Source: Streptomyces sp. STR69
GTDB taxonomy: Bacteria; Actinomycetota; Actinomycetes; Streptomycetales; Streptomycetaceae
Reading direction: 5' to 3'
Length of the DNA stretch: 64,000 nt
Assembly: GCF_024519455.1 (NCBI RefSeq)
Contig: NZ_JALJRY010000021.1
Coordinates: forward strand, 1 to 64,000
Positions 34,049 to 43,368 of this stretch are shown one piece after another. Both the position numbers and the translations under genes were made by a program. Positions within the stretch are counted from its first letter, which is position 1. Every line of letters begins with the position of its first letter. Under the pieces are notes generated by a model. It made no database searches. It worked only from the letters and a program-made list of their open reading frames with translations, and was not told where the DNA came from.

Positions 34049-36174
34049 GCACCCGTATAGAGAACCAAGAGGACTCGATGTCCACAGCCACTCCGACCCG
34101 GGCGCCGCACAGCGATGTGCCGACCGGTCACAAGGACGAAGGACGGGTCGGCGCGGGCCTGTTCGACCCGAAGCAGCTGATCAAGTCCCTGCCCGACGCC
34201 TGCCGCAAGCTCGACCCGCGGGTGATGGTCAAGTCGCCCGTCATGTTCGTCGTGTGGATCGGCTCGGTGCTCACCACCGTCTTCTCCTTCAAGGACCCGG
34301 GCGACTGGTTCGGCTGGGCGATCAGCGCCTGGCTGTGGCTGACCGTCATCTTCGCCAACCTGGCGGAGGCCGTCGCCGAGGGCCGCGGCAAGGCGCAGGC
34401 CGACACCCTGCGCAAGGCCAAGACCGACACGGTGGCCAGGCGGCTCAACGGCACCGTCGAGGAGCAGGTCCCCGGCACCGAACTCCGCATCGGCGACCTC
34501 GTGGTCTGCGAGGCGGGCGACATCATCCCCGGCGACGGTGACGTCGTCGAGGGTGTCGCGTCCGTCGACGAGTCGGCCATCACCGGCGAGTCCGCGCCCG
34601 TCATCCGCGAGTCCGGCGGCGACCGTTCGGCCGTCACCGGCGGTACGAAGGTCCTCTCCGACCGCATCGTCATCAAGATCACGACGAAGCCCGGTGAGAC
34701 CTTCATCGACCGGATGATCGCCCTGGTCGAGGGCGCCGCCCGGCAGAAGACGCCCAACGAGATCGCCCTGAACATCCTGTTGGCGTCCCTCACCATCGTC
34801 TTCCTGCTCGCCTGCGCCACGCTGCCGCCGTTCGCGGACTACGCGGGCACCCACCTCACGATGATCGTGCTGGTGGCCCTGCTGGTCTGTCTGATCCCGA
34901 CCACGATCGGCGCACTGCTCTCCGCGATCGGCATCGCGGGCATGGACCGCCTCGTCCAGCGCAACGTACTGGCCATGTCCGGCAGGGCGGTTGAGGCCGC
35001 CGGTGACGTCTCGACGCTGCTGCTCGACAAGACCGGCACGATCACCCTCGGCAACCGCCAGGCCTCCGAGTTCGTGCCGGTGACCGGCACCACCGAGGCC
35101 GAACTCGCCGACGCCGCCCAGCTCTCCTCGCTGGCCGACGAGACGCCCGAAGGCCGCTCCATCGTCGTCCTGGCGAAGGAGAAGTACGGCCTGCGCGAGC
35201 GCCACCAGGGCGAGCTGGCCCACGCCGAGTGGATCGCGTTCACCGCCCAGACCCGCATGTCGGGTGTGGACGTCGACGGACGCAAGATCCGCAAGGGCGC
35301 GGCCGGTTCGGTCGTCACCTGGGTCCGGGAGCGGGGCGGCGAGGTGTCCGAGGACGCCGGCGCGCTCACCGACCGGATCTCCGCGGCGGGCGGTACCCCG
35401 CTGCTCGTAGCGGTCGAAGACGCGGACGGCGCACGGGTGTTGGGCGTCATCCACCTCAAGGACGTCGTCAAGGCGGGCATGCGCGAGCGGTTCGACGAGC
35501 TGCGCCGCATGGGCATCAAGACCGTCATGATCACGGGCGACAACCCGCTGACCGCCAAGGCGATCGCGGACGAGGCCGGCGTCGACGACTTCCTCGCGGA
35601 GGCAACTCCCGAGGACAAGATGGCGCTGATCAAGCGGGAGCAGGCCGGCGGCAAGCTGGTCGCGATGACCGGTGACGGTACGAACGACGCACCCGCGCTG
35701 GCCCAGGCGGACGTCGGCGTGGCGATGAACACCGGCACGTCGGCCGCGAAGGAGGCCGGCAACATGGTCGACCTCGACTCGAACCCGACCAAGCTCATCG
35801 AGATCGTCGAGATCGGCAAGCAACTCCTCATCACCCGGGGCGCGTTGACGACGTTCTCCATCGCCAACGACGTCGCGAAGTACTTCGCGATCATCCCGGC
35901 GCTGTTCGCGGCCGTCTACCCGGGCCTGGACAAGCTCAACGTGATGGGCCTGTCCTCGCCGGACTCCGCCATCCTGTCGGCGGTCATCTTCAACGCGCTG
36001 GTCATCATCGCGCTCGTGCCGCTCTCCCTGCGGGGTGTGCAGTATCGGCCGGTCAGCGCCGACAAGATGCTGCGCCGCAACCTGACGATCTACGGCATCG
36101 GCGGCCTGATCGCGCCCTTCATCGGCATCAAGATCATCGACCTCCTCATCTCCCTCATCCCCGGAATCGGCTGA
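34045..36174 (+). CDS. kdpB: Potassium-transporting P-type ATPase, subunit B
   Basis: 709 residues from the ATG at 34045, which overlaps the kdpA stop by 4 bp; a far longer upstream reading is a frame artefact through kdpA. The P-type ATPase signature DKTGT has phospho-acceptor D328, with TGES in the actuator domain, KGAAGSV in the nucleotide domain and GDGTNDAPAL at the hinge. The N-terminus is about 25 residues longer than in E. coli KdpB. It drives K+ uptake by ATP hydrolysis. Confidence 0.97.
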   Translation: MSTRIENQEDSMSTATPTRAPHSDVPTGHKDEGRVGAGLFDPKQLIKSLPDACRKLDPRVMVKSPVMFVVWIGSVLTTVFSFKDPGDWFGWAISAWLWLTVIFANLAEAVAEGRGKAQADTLRKAKTDTVARRLNGTVEEQVPGTELRIGDLVVCEAGDIIPGDGDVVEGVASVDESAITGESAPVIRESGGDRSAVTGGTKVLSDRIVIKITTKPGETFIDRMIALVEGAARQKTPNEIALNILLASLTIVFLLACATLPPFADYAGTHLTMIVLVALLVCLIPTTIGALLSAIGIAGMDRLVQRNVLAMSGRAVEAAGDVSTLLLDKTGTITLGNRQASEFVPVTGTTEAELADAAQLSSLADETPEGRSIVVLAKEKYGLRERHQGELAHAEWIAFTAQTRMSGVDVDGRKIRKGAAGSVVTWVRERGGEVSEDAGALTDRISAAGGTPLLVAVEDADGARVLGVIHLKDVVKAGMRERFDELRRMGIKTVMITGDNPLTAKAIADEAGVDDFLAEATPEDKMALIKREQAGGKLVAMTGDGTNDAPALAQADVGVAMNTGTSAAKEAGNMVDLDSNPTKLIEIVEIGKQLLITRGALTTFSIANDVAKYFAIIPALFAAVYPGLDKLNVMGLSSPDSAILSAVIFNALVIIALVPLSLRGVQYRPVSADKMLRRNLTIYGIGGLIAPFIGIKIIDLLISLIPGIG

Positions 36175-36180
36175 CCAGTT

Positions 36181-36849
36181 ATGAACAACTCGGTATCCAA
36201 CACAGCCCGGTTGCTCTGGGCGGGCCTGCGAGCCCTGCTCGTGCTGACCCTGGTGACCGGTGTCATCTACCCGCTGGTCGTCACCGGCATCGCCCAGGCG
36301 ATCTTCCCCGGCAAGGCGAACGGCTCGGAGATCAAGGCGGACGGCAAGGTCGTCGGCTCGTCCCTCATCGGGCAGTCGTACAACCTGCCGCTGAAGAAGG
36401 GGCAGGAGACCCCGGACCCGGATCTGAAGTGGTTCCAGGGCCGCCCGCAGAACGGCCTCGGCACCAACAGCGTCAACACGCAGTACTCGTTGATCCTGTC
36501 CGGCGCCACCAACCTCGCCGCCGACAGCAAGGTGCTCGTCCAGCAGGTGAAGGACGCCAAGGCCGCCGTCATCAAGGACAACTCGGTGCCCGGCTACACG
36601 GTCAAGGCGTCCGAGGTGCCCGCCGACGCGGTGACGTCCTCCGGCTCCGGCCTGGACCCGGACATCTCCCCGGCGTACGCGGACCTCCAGGTCCACCGCA
36701 TCGCCGAGAAGAACGGACTGTCCGTCGCCCAGGTGCAGAAGCTGGTCGACGACCACACCGACGGCCGCACCCTCGGCTTCATCGGTGAGCCCACGGTGAA
36801 CGTGCTGGAGCTCAACATCGCGCTCAAGTCCCTTGTGACGAAGAGCTGA
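36181..36849 (+). CDS. kdpC: Potassium-transporting ATPase, subunit C
   Basis: 222 residues with one N-terminal membrane helix (about 15-40) and an extracytoplasmic domain carrying the family segments SLIGQ, FQGRPQ, SGSGLDPDISPAYA and LGFIGEPTVNVLELN. Begins 6 bp after kdpB. Somewhat longer than E. coli KdpC (190 aa) through an insertion after the helix. Confidence 0.96.
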   Translation: MNNSVSNTARLLWAGLRALLVLTLVTGVIYPLVVTGIAQAIFPGKANGSEIKADGKVVGSSLIGQSYNLPLKKGQETPDPDLKWFQGRPQNGLGTNSVNTQYSLILSGATNLAADSKVLVQQVKDAKAAVIKDNSVPGYTVKASEVPADAVTSSGSGLDPDISPAYADLQVHRIAEKNGLSVAQVQKLVDDHTDGRTLGFIGEPTVNVLELNIALKSLVTKS

Positions 36850-36870
36850 TGGCGTTACGCGACCGGCAGG

Positions 36871-36911
36871 GGAGTCGGCGGCCCGGGGGAGATCCCGGCG
36901 CCGCCGACTCC
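36871..36911. terminator. Strong stem-loop between kdpC and kdpE
   Basis: Perfect 12-bp arms GGAGTCGGCGGC (36871-36882) and its complement (36900-36911) enclose a loop that itself folds (CCGGG/CCCGG). No T-run. In the 100-bp gap between kdpC and kdpE it could terminate or attenuate transcription so that the regulators are expressed at a lower level than the pump. Confidence 0.65.
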
Positions 36912-36949
36912 CGCCGCCATGCCAGGGACCACAGGAAAGGCACACCCCC

Positions 36950-37633
36950 ATGACACGGGTGCTGGTGGTGGAGGACGACCCGCAGCTCGTACGGGCCCTC
37001 GTGATCAACATGCAGGCCCGCCAGTACGGTGTGGACGCGGCCCCCGACGGCGCCACCGCGCTCCGGCTCGCGGCCATGCGGCAGCCGGACGTCGTGATGC
37101 TCGACCTCGGACTGCCCGACATGGACGGCGTCGACGTCATCAAGGCACTCCGCGGCTGGACCCGTGTCCCCATCCTGGTGCTGTCCGCCCGGCAGGCCTC
37201 CGACGAGAAGGTCGCCGCCCTCGACGCGGGCGCCGACGACTACATCACCAAGCCGTTCAGCATGGACGAACTCCTGGCCCGGCTGCGGGCCGCCGTCCGC
37301 CGCGTCGAGGATGTGCCGCTCGCCCCGACCACCACCCTGGTCACCACCGACGACTTCACCATCGACCTGCTCGCCAAGCGCGCCACCCGAGGCGGCCACG
37401 ACATCCGCCTCACCCCCACCGAGTGGCATCTGCTGGAGATCCTGATCACCAACCCGGGCCGCCTCGTCACGCAGAAGTACCTGCTGCAGGAGGTGTGGGG
37501 GGTGTCCCAGAGCAACAAGACCAACTACCTGCGGGTCTACATGGCCCAGTTGCGAAGGAAGTTGGAGGGGGACCCGTCGAGCCCCCGCTATCTGATCACC
37601 GAGCCCGGCATGGGCTACCGCTTCGAAGGATGA
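36950..37633 (+). CDS. kdpE: KdpE response regulator (OmpR family)
   Basis: 227 residues. The receiver domain (1-115) has acidic pocket E8-D9-D10, phospho-acceptor D52 (MLDLGLPDMDG) and the conserved lysine in DDYITKPFS. The C-terminal OmpR-type winged helix (about 125-227) ends GYRFEG. Only 1 bp separates it from the kdpD start. OmpR-family regulators typically bind tandem half-sites with an 11-bp period, which fits the repeats seen upstream of kdp and neighbouring genes. Confidence 0.96.
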   Translation: MTRVLVVEDDPQLVRALVINMQARQYGVDAAPDGATALRLAAMRQPDVVMLDLGLPDMDGVDVIKALRGWTRVPILVLSARQASDEKVAALDAGADDYITKPFSMDELLARLRAAVRRVEDVPLAPTTTLVTTDDFTIDLLAKRATRGGHDIRLTPTEWHLLEILITNPGRLVTQKYLLQEVWGVSQSNKTNYLRVYMAQLRRKLEGDPSSPRYLITEPGMGYRFEG

Positions 37634-37634
37634 C

Positions 37635-40175
37635 ATGGGACGCGGCAAGCTCCGGATCTACCTCGGCGCGGCACCGGGCGTCGGCAAGACGTACGCGATG
37701 CTGTCCGAGGCGCACCGCCGTATCGAGCGGGGCACCGACTGCGTGGTCGCGTTCGTCGAGCACCACAACCGGCCGCGCACCGAGGTGATGCTGCATGGCC
37801 TGGAGGAGATCCCGCGCAGGGAACTGGCGTACCGGGACACGACGTTCAGCGAGATGGACGTCGACGCGGTCCTCGCCCGGCACCCCGAGGTGGCCCTCGT
37901 CGACGAGCTGCCGCACACCAACATCCCCGGGTCCCGCAACACCAAGCGCTGGCAGGACATCGAGGAACTCCTCGCCGCCGGCATCGACGTCATCTCGACC
38001 GTCAACATCCAGCACCTGGAGTCCCTGGGCGACATCGTCGAGTCCATCACCGGCGTACGGCAACAGGAGACCGTCCCGGACGAAGTCGTCCGCCGCGCCG
38101 ACCAGATCGAGCTGGTCGACATGTCGCCGCCCGCGCTGCGCCGCCGGATGGCACACGGCAACATCTACAAACCGGACAAGGTCGACGCGGCCCTCTCCAA
38201 CTACTTCCGTCCCGGAAACCTCACCGCGCTACGGGAGTTGGCGCTGCTCTGGCTCGCCGACCGGGTCGACGCCTACCTCCAGGAGTACCGCAGCGAACAC
38301 CGCGTCTCGGCGATCTGGGGGTCCCGTGAACGGATCGTCGTAGGGCTGACCGGCGGTCCGGAGGGACGCACGCTCATCCGCAGGGCCGCACGGCTCGCCG
38401 AAAAGGGCGCGGGCGGTGAGGTGTTGGCGGTCTACATCTCCCGCAGCGACGGCCTGACCTCCGCCTCCCCGAAGGAACTGGCCCAACAGCGCACTCTCGT
38501 CGAGGACTTGGGCGGCACCTTCCACCAAGTCGTCGGCGAGAACATCCCGGTGGCGCTGCTGGACTTCGCGCGCGGGGTGAACGCCACCCAGATCGTCCTC
38601 GGTGTCTCCCGCCGCAAGGGCTGGCAGTACGTCTTCGGGCCAGGCGTCGGCTCGACGGTCGCCCGGGACTCGGGACCCGACCTCGACGTCCACCTGATCA
38701 CCCACGACGAGGCGGGCAAGGGACGCGGACTGCCCGTGAACCGGGGCGCGCGGCTCGGCCGGGCCAGGATCGTCTGGGGCTGGCTGGCCGGTATCGGCGG
38801 ACCGCTGCTGCTGACCTGGCTGTTGAGCAGTGTCACGCCCGAAGTGGGCCTGGCCAACGACATGTTGCTGTATCTCTCGCTGACCGTGGCGGCTGCCCTG
38901 CTCGGCGGACTCTTCCCCGCGCTGGCCTCGGCGGCGGTCGGATCACTGCTGCTGAACTGGTACTTCACCCCGCCCGTGCACACCTTCACCATCGCCGACC
39001 CCAAGAACATCGTCGCCATCGCGATCTTCGTGGCCGTGGCGGTGTCCGTCGCGTCGGTGGTCGACCTGGCGGCCCGGCGCACCCATCAGGCGGCCCGGCT
39101 GCGCGCCGAGTCGGAGATCCTCTCCTTCCTCGCGGGCAATGTGCTGCGCGGCGAGACCAGCCTGGAAGCGCTTCTGGAGCGGGTCCGGGAGACCTTCGGC
39201 ATGGAGTCGGCCGCTCTGCTGGAGCGGGCGAGCGACGTCGAACCCTGGACCTGCGCGGGCAGCGTCGGCCCGCGCCCCTGCCAGAACCCCGAGGACGCGG
39301 ACGTCGACGTACCGGTCGGCGACCACATGGCCCTCGCCCTCTCCGGCCGGGTGCTCCCGGCCGAGGACCGCCGCGTCCTGGCCGCCTTCGCCGCGCAGGC
39401 CGCCGTCGTACTGGACCGCCGCCGGCTGCGCGAAGAGGCCGACCAGGCCCGCGCGTTGGCGGAGGGCAACCGCATCCGCACGGCTCTCCTGGCCGCCGTG
39501 AGCCACGACCTGCGCACCCCCCTCGCGGGCATCAAGGCGGCCGTCACCTCGCTCCGTTCCGAGGACGTCGCCTGGTCGGACGAGGACCGGGCGGAGCTGC
39601 TGGCCGGCATCGAGGACGGCGCCGACCGCCTGGACAACCTCGTCGGGAACCTCCTCGACATGTCCCGTCTGCAGACCGGCACGGTCACCCCGATGATCCG
39701 CGAGGTGGACCTCGACGAGGTCGTCCCGATGGCGCTGGGCGGAGTCCCCGAGGACACCGTCGAACTGGACATCCCGGAGACGCTGCCCATGGTGGCCGTC
39801 GACCCCGGGCTCCTTGAGCGGGCCGTGGCCAACCTCGTCGAGAACGCTGTGAAGTACAGCCCGGAGGCAACTCCCGTACTGGTCAAGGCGAGTGCCATCG
39901 CCGACCGCGTCGAGATCCGCGTGGTCGACCGCGGCCCCGGAGTCCCCGACGAGGCGAAGAACCGCATCTTCGAACCCTTCCAGCGCTACGGCGACGCCCC
40001 GCGCGGCGCAGGAGTCGGCCTCGGTCTCGCCGTCGCCCGCGGCTTCACCGAGGCGCTCGGCGGCACGCTCAGCGCGGAGGACACACCCGGTGGCGGCCTC
40101 ACGATGGTGCTCAGTCTCCAACTCGCCCCCGCTCTTGCCCCAGTTGAAGGACCCACCTACAGTCCCGCTCCGTAA
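37635..40175 (+). CDS. kdpD: KdpD sensor histidine kinase (cognate of KdpE)
   Basis: 846 residues with the same plan as the orphan copy at 26.9 kb: Walker A GAAPGVGKT (11-19), stress-protein domain, four membrane helices, and a kinase core with H624 (SHDLRTPLAG), N-box NLVENAVKYS and G-box GVGLGLAVARG. The two share long identical stretches such as RWQDI.ELLAAGIDV and RRMAHGNIY. Starts 1 bp after kdpE, so it is the operon partner. Senses K+ limitation or turgor and phosphorylates KdpE. Confidence 0.96.
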   Translation: MGRGKLRIYLGAAPGVGKTYAMLSEAHRRIERGTDCVVAFVEHHNRPRTEVMLHGLEEIPRRELAYRDTTFSEMDVDAVLARHPEVALVDELPHTNIPGSRNTKRWQDIEELLAAGIDVISTVNIQHLESLGDIVESITGVRQQETVPDEVVRRADQIELVDMSPPALRRRMAHGNIYKPDKVDAALSNYFRPGNLTALRELALLWLADRVDAYLQEYRSEHRVSAIWGSRERIVVGLTGGPEGRTLIRRAARLAEKGAGGEVLAVYISRSDGLTSASPKELAQQRTLVEDLGGTFHQVVGENIPVALLDFARGVNATQIVLGVSRRKGWQYVFGPGVGSTVARDSGPDLDVHLITHDEAGKGRGLPVNRGARLGRARIVWGWLAGIGGPLLLTWLLSSVTPEVGLANDMLLYLSLTVAAALLGGLFPALASAAVGSLLLNWYFTPPVHTFTIADPKNIVAIAIFVAVAVSVASVVDLAARRTHQAARLRAESEILSFLAGNVLRGETSLEALLERVRETFGMESAALLERASDVEPWTCAGSVGPRPCQNPEDADVDVPVGDHMALALSGRVLPAEDRRVLAAFAAQAAVVLDRRRLREEADQARALAEGNRIRTALLAAVSHDLRTPLAGIKAAVTSLRSEDVAWSDEDRAELLAGIEDGADRLDNLVGNLLDMSRLQTGTVTPMIREVDLDEVVPMALGGVPEDTVELDIPETLPMVAVDPGLLERAVANLVENAVKYSPEATPVLVKASAIADRVEIRVVDRGPGVPDEAKNRIFEPFQRYGDAPRGAGVGLGLAVARGFTEALGGTLSAEDTPGGGLTMVLSLQLAPALAPVEGPTYSPAP

Positions 40176-40232
40176 GGTTCGTAGATCGGCCCGAAACTTT
40201 CGAGAACGGGCCGGACGGAGGGACGGGGACAC

Positions 40233-41717
40233 ATGCGGACGTACGACAACCCGGTCATCGGCGGGTTCCATCCCGACCCGAGTGTGTGCAGGGTCGGCGA
40301 GGACTACTACCTTGCGTGTTCCAGCTTCGAGTACTTCCCGGGCGTCCCGCTCTTCCACAGCCGGGACCTGGTGCACTGGCGCCAGATCGGCAACGCCCTT
40401 GACCGGCCGAGCCAGTTGGACCTGCCGGACGACACCCCCGCCTCGGCCGGCATCTACGCCCCGACCCTCCGCCACCACGACGGCCGCTTCCACCTGATCA
40501 CCACCGATGTGCGCGGCAGGGGGAACTTCCTCGTCACCGCAGACCGCCCCGAGGGTCCCTGGTCGGACCCGGTGCTCGTCGACCTGCCGGGTATCGACCC
40601 CGACCTGGCCTGGGACGAGGACGGGAACTGCTGGTGTGCCGTGGCCGGGGTGAAAGTGGCCCGCATCGACCCGGCGACCGGCAAGGTCCTGGAGGGCCCG
40701 TTCCCGGTCTGGTCCGGCACCGGACTCCAGCACCCGGAGGCCCCGCACCTGTACCGCGTCGGCGACTGGTGGTACCTGTTGCTGGCCGAGGGCGGCACCG
40801 CACACGGCCACAGCGTCTCCATCGCCCGCGCCCGCTCCCCGCGCGGCCCCTACGAGCCGGCCCCCGCCAACCCGATCCTCTCCCACCGCAGCACCGACCT
40901 CCCCATCCAGAGCACCGGCCACGCCGACCTGGTCACCACCCCCGACGGCACCTGGTGGATGGTGCTGCTCGGAACCCGGCCCCGGGGGTGGTTCCCCGGC
41001 TTCCACGTGCTGGGCCGCGAGACGTTCCTGACCCCGGTGGAGTGGGTGGACGGCTGGCCCCGGGTCGGCCCGGTGCGGGAACAGCACCCGGCTCCGACGG
41101 CCTGGCATCCCTTCCAACTCCCGCCGGTACGCGACGACTTCGACGCCCCGACCCTCGCCTTCTCCTGGATCTCCCCGCGCAACAGGCCGGACGACAGCTG
41201 GTCGCTGACCCGACGGCCCGGCTGGCTGACTCTCGCCGCGCAGGCCGGCCCCGCCTTCCTCGGACGCCGGCAGCAACACCCCGACTGCCGGGCGGCGGTC
41301 CGCGTCGACCCCGGTTCCGGGTGCGCCGGACTCTCCGTCCGCATGGACGAGTCCCATCACTACGACATCGAGATCGCCGGGGGAGTGGTGAGCGTGCTCG
41401 CGCGGATCGGCCCGGTACGGCAGCGGGTCGCGGAGCAACCGGTACCGCCCGGCCCGGTCACCCTCGCCGTCGACATCGGCACGGCCGACACCGGCACGCG
41501 CGGGCCGGACACTCTCACCTTTTCCGTGGAGGGCCCCGAAGGTGCCGTAGAACTGGCCGAGTTGGACGGCCGCTATCTCTCCACCCAGGTCGCCGGGGGC
41601 TTCACCGGGCGCGTGATCGGCATGTATGTCAGCGAGGGCGCGGCGGCCTTCGACTGGTTCGAGTATTTCGCACTCGGGGAGGCACTCGGACAGCGGTCGA
41701 CTACGGGGAGTGATTGA
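40233..41717 (+). CDS. Glycoside hydrolase family 43, probable beta-xylosidase
   Basis: 494 residues. A five-bladed propeller (about 1-290) carries the family triad: D15 (GGFHPDPS, base), D122 (GIDPDLAWD, pKa modulator) and E169 (QHPEAPHLY, acid). A C-terminal concanavalin-like domain (about 305-485) follows, as in the larger beta-xylosidases. No signal peptide, so it probably acts on imported xylo-oligosaccharides in the cytoplasm; alpha-arabinofuranosidase activity is the alternative. No transporter or LacI regulator is adjacent. Confidence 0.9.
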   Translation: MRTYDNPVIGGFHPDPSVCRVGEDYYLACSSFEYFPGVPLFHSRDLVHWRQIGNALDRPSQLDLPDDTPASAGIYAPTLRHHDGRFHLITTDVRGRGNFLVTADRPEGPWSDPVLVDLPGIDPDLAWDEDGNCWCAVAGVKVARIDPATGKVLEGPFPVWSGTGLQHPEAPHLYRVGDWWYLLLAEGGTAHGHSVSIARARSPRGPYEPAPANPILSHRSTDLPIQSTGHADLVTTPDGTWWMVLLGTRPRGWFPGFHVLGRETFLTPVEWVDGWPRVGPVREQHPAPTAWHPFQLPPVRDDFDAPTLAFSWISPRNRPDDSWSLTRRPGWLTLAAQAGPAFLGRRQQHPDCRAAVRVDPGSGCAGLSVRMDESHHYDIEIAGGVVSVLARIGPVRQRVAEQPVPPGPVTLAVDIGTADTGTRGPDTLTFSVEGPEGAVELAELDGRYLSTQVAGGFTGRVIGMYVSEGAAAFDWFEYFALGEALGQRSTTGSD

Positions 41718-41732
41718 CCCCGGATATGCGTC

Positions 41733-41768
41733 GGGGCCGGTGCGCACCTCGTGTGTGCGGCCGGCCCC
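41733..41768. terminator. Hairpin between GH43 and DUF5999 genes
   Basis: GGGGCCGGTGCGCAC (41733-41747) pairs with GTGTGCGGCCGGCCCC (41753-41768) across a short loop. It sits between two convergent stops and is a likely bidirectional terminator. Confidence 0.65.
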
Positions 41769-41785
41769 TCATGTCCCTGAATTGC

Positions 41786-42007
41786 TCAAGCGGCAGTCAT
41801 CACCTGGCGGTGCGGGGCGATGATCTGGCCGTCGGGCAGGAGCTCACCGGTGTCCTCGAACAGGAGAACGCCGTTGCACAGCAGGCTCCAGCCCTGTTCC
41901 GGGTGGTGCGCCGTGAGACGGGCGGATTCCCGGTCGGCAGATTCGGCTGTGGGACACGGTGGCTGGTGCTTGCACATTGGTGGGATCTCTCGCTCTGTTG
42001 TGGTCAT
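41786..42007 (-). CDS. DUF5999 family small protein
   Basis: 73 residues from an ATG at 42007 with GGGGGAC upstream; an internal ATG at 41977 would give the shorter form. The sequence MCKHQPPCPTAESADRESA and WSLLCNGVLLFEDTGELLP is typical of DUF5999, a small Streptomyces-wide protein with three cysteines that might bind metal. Function unknown. A conspicuous pair of palindromes lies about 135-166 bp upstream. Confidence 0.85.
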   Translation of the reverse strand: MTTTEREIPPMCKHQPPCPTAESADRESARLTAHHPEQGWSLLCNGVLLFEDTGELLPDGQIIAPHRQVMTAA

Positions 42008-42141
42008 GTCCGTCCCCCGTGGTGTTGAGTCGGTCCGAACCCAGTGTTGCCCCACGGGCGTCAATCCGCAGGGATTTAGCGGCACCGCTTCTCACAGGTT
42101 GATGACGCATCACCCGCGCGGACGGTTCAGCCCAATTCCCG

Positions 42142-42173
42142 GCTCGTACGAGCTTTTTCCTGCTCGTACGAGC
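42142..42173. repeat. Two identical 12-bp palindromes, probable operator
   Basis: GCTCGTACGAGC occurs at 42142-42153 and 42162-42173, a perfect palindrome repeated with a 20-bp period (two helical turns) in an AT-rich stretch. It lies upstream of the DUF5999 gene (minus strand) and downstream of the next minus-strand gene, so it most likely regulates DUF5999. The regulator is unknown. Confidence 0.6.
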
Positions 42174-42261
42174 GATACGAACATAAAGAGGATCGGAAAC
42201 GCGATCGTACCCCGCTACCGGGAATTCGGCGGCGGGGTACGGGGGTGACAGCGGAGAGAAG

Positions 42262-42846
42262 TCAGGCGGGTGAACTGAGTAGTGGCGCCGGAGTCACCCG
42301 ATGAGTCAGCACCGGCAGCAACTCGGCGACCCGGTGCGGACGGTGGGCCGCGATGCCGGGGGGTGCCGGGGCCAGTGGGACCAGCAGATCGGTCGCGGCG
42401 GGGTGGCCGTCGGCGCCGTCCGCGGTGAGATCGCCGTGCAGCCACAGTGTGAGCATGTAGAGGCCGGGCACGGACAGCAGGCGCGGCTGGTAGGCGCCCT
42501 TCATGTTCTCCGCCTGGCGCAGCGCCCGCTCGGTGGCGGCGATGTAGGGGCCCTCGAAGAAGTGCGAGAACGCCCAGCCGTCGGGGGTCAGCATCGTCTC
42601 GGCGGCGGCGACCGCGCGGTCACCGCAGCGGATCAGGAAACGCCACCCGGCCAGCGAGGTGACGGCGGTCCCCTCCGGCGCGACGCGGTCCAGTACATGG
42701 ACGGGCAACGGGAGTTCGGGTGTGGCGGGTCCCTGGGCGGCGCGCAGGGATGGCGTTCGGGCCTCGCGGACGGCGGTGGGGGAACCGAGTGCCGTGAGAA
42801 CGGAGCGCAGGGCGGGCGCGGGAGCCGGGGGGACATGCAGCGGCAT
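42262..42846 (-). CDS. Conserved hypothetical protein
   Basis: 194 residues from the ATG at 42846 with GAGAGGCGA upstream; the longer reading to 42975 has no such site. A proline/alanine-rich N-terminus is followed by a compact region (about 75-165) with VTSLAGWRFLIRCGDRAVAAAET, WAFSHFFEGPYIAATERAL and RLLSVPGLYMLTLWLHGD. No family recognised. It has no signal peptide or membrane segment. Confidence 0.7.
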   Translation of the reverse strand: MPLHVPPAPAPALRSVLTALGSPTAVREARTPSLRAAQGPATPELPLPVHVLDRVAPEGTAVTSLAGWRFLIRCGDRAVAAAETMLTPDGWAFSHFFEGPYIAATERALRQAENMKGAYQPRLLSVPGLYMLTLWLHGDLTADGADGHPAATDLLVPLAPAPPGIAAHRPHRVAELLPVLTHRVTPAPLLSSPA

Positions 42847-43368
42847 GGTGGGTCGCCTCTCATTCGACAGGCACGGTGGCGCGAGGGCGGGACGGGGGCG
42901 GACGGCGCTGTCAGCTCTCGGGGTCAGAGAGGCGGGGGCCGGGGGTGCTGTGAACATGCGTACGGCCTGCCGCACGTCACCTCGACGGCAGGACCATGAC
43001 CGTGGGCACCAACCTTCTGCCTTGTTCGCGGAGTTTATACGACACGTGTTCTGACGGTGTTTCGTCTAACCGTTTCCCGTATGAACAACAAGGGACCATT
43101 CGGCCAGCGATTCGCGGGAATCATCCCGGTTCCGAACCGGGTAAACGGCGATGACCTCGGGATATGTCACCCATGCGGTCGGCCAATTCTCGTCGGCGTT
43201 TTTCACGAGGCCCGCATTGTGCGCGGAACCGCGCATCGCCCCATGCCTCGTGAATGTGCCGCGGGTCACTTCGGACCAGAGTAGCGGGCGCCGGGCCGTC
43301 GCGGGACGTTATCGATCGCCAGGTCTGGGCATCATCCTTCCTGACCCGGGACGAGGAGGTGGTGCATC
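42847..43368. other. 522-bp intergenic region with an inverted repeat
   Basis: No gene I can support. The stretch is clearly less GC-rich than its surroundings. It contains ACACGTGT at 43042-43049 and an inverted repeat CCCGGTTC-C-GAACCGGG at 43125-43141. The latter superficially resembles a tRNA T-arm, but no acceptor or anticodon arms surround it. Short ORFs on both strands lack ribosome sites. Confidence 0.5.

Noticed and set aside
43120..43145. tRNA-like T-arm (GGTTCCGAACC)
   Set aside because: No acceptor, D or anticodon stems could be placed around it; it is better read as an inverted repeat.
43066..43269. 67-codon minus-strand ORF in the gap before the GCS2-type gene
   Set aside because: No ribosome site, no recognisable motif and an equally long competing ORF on the other strand.
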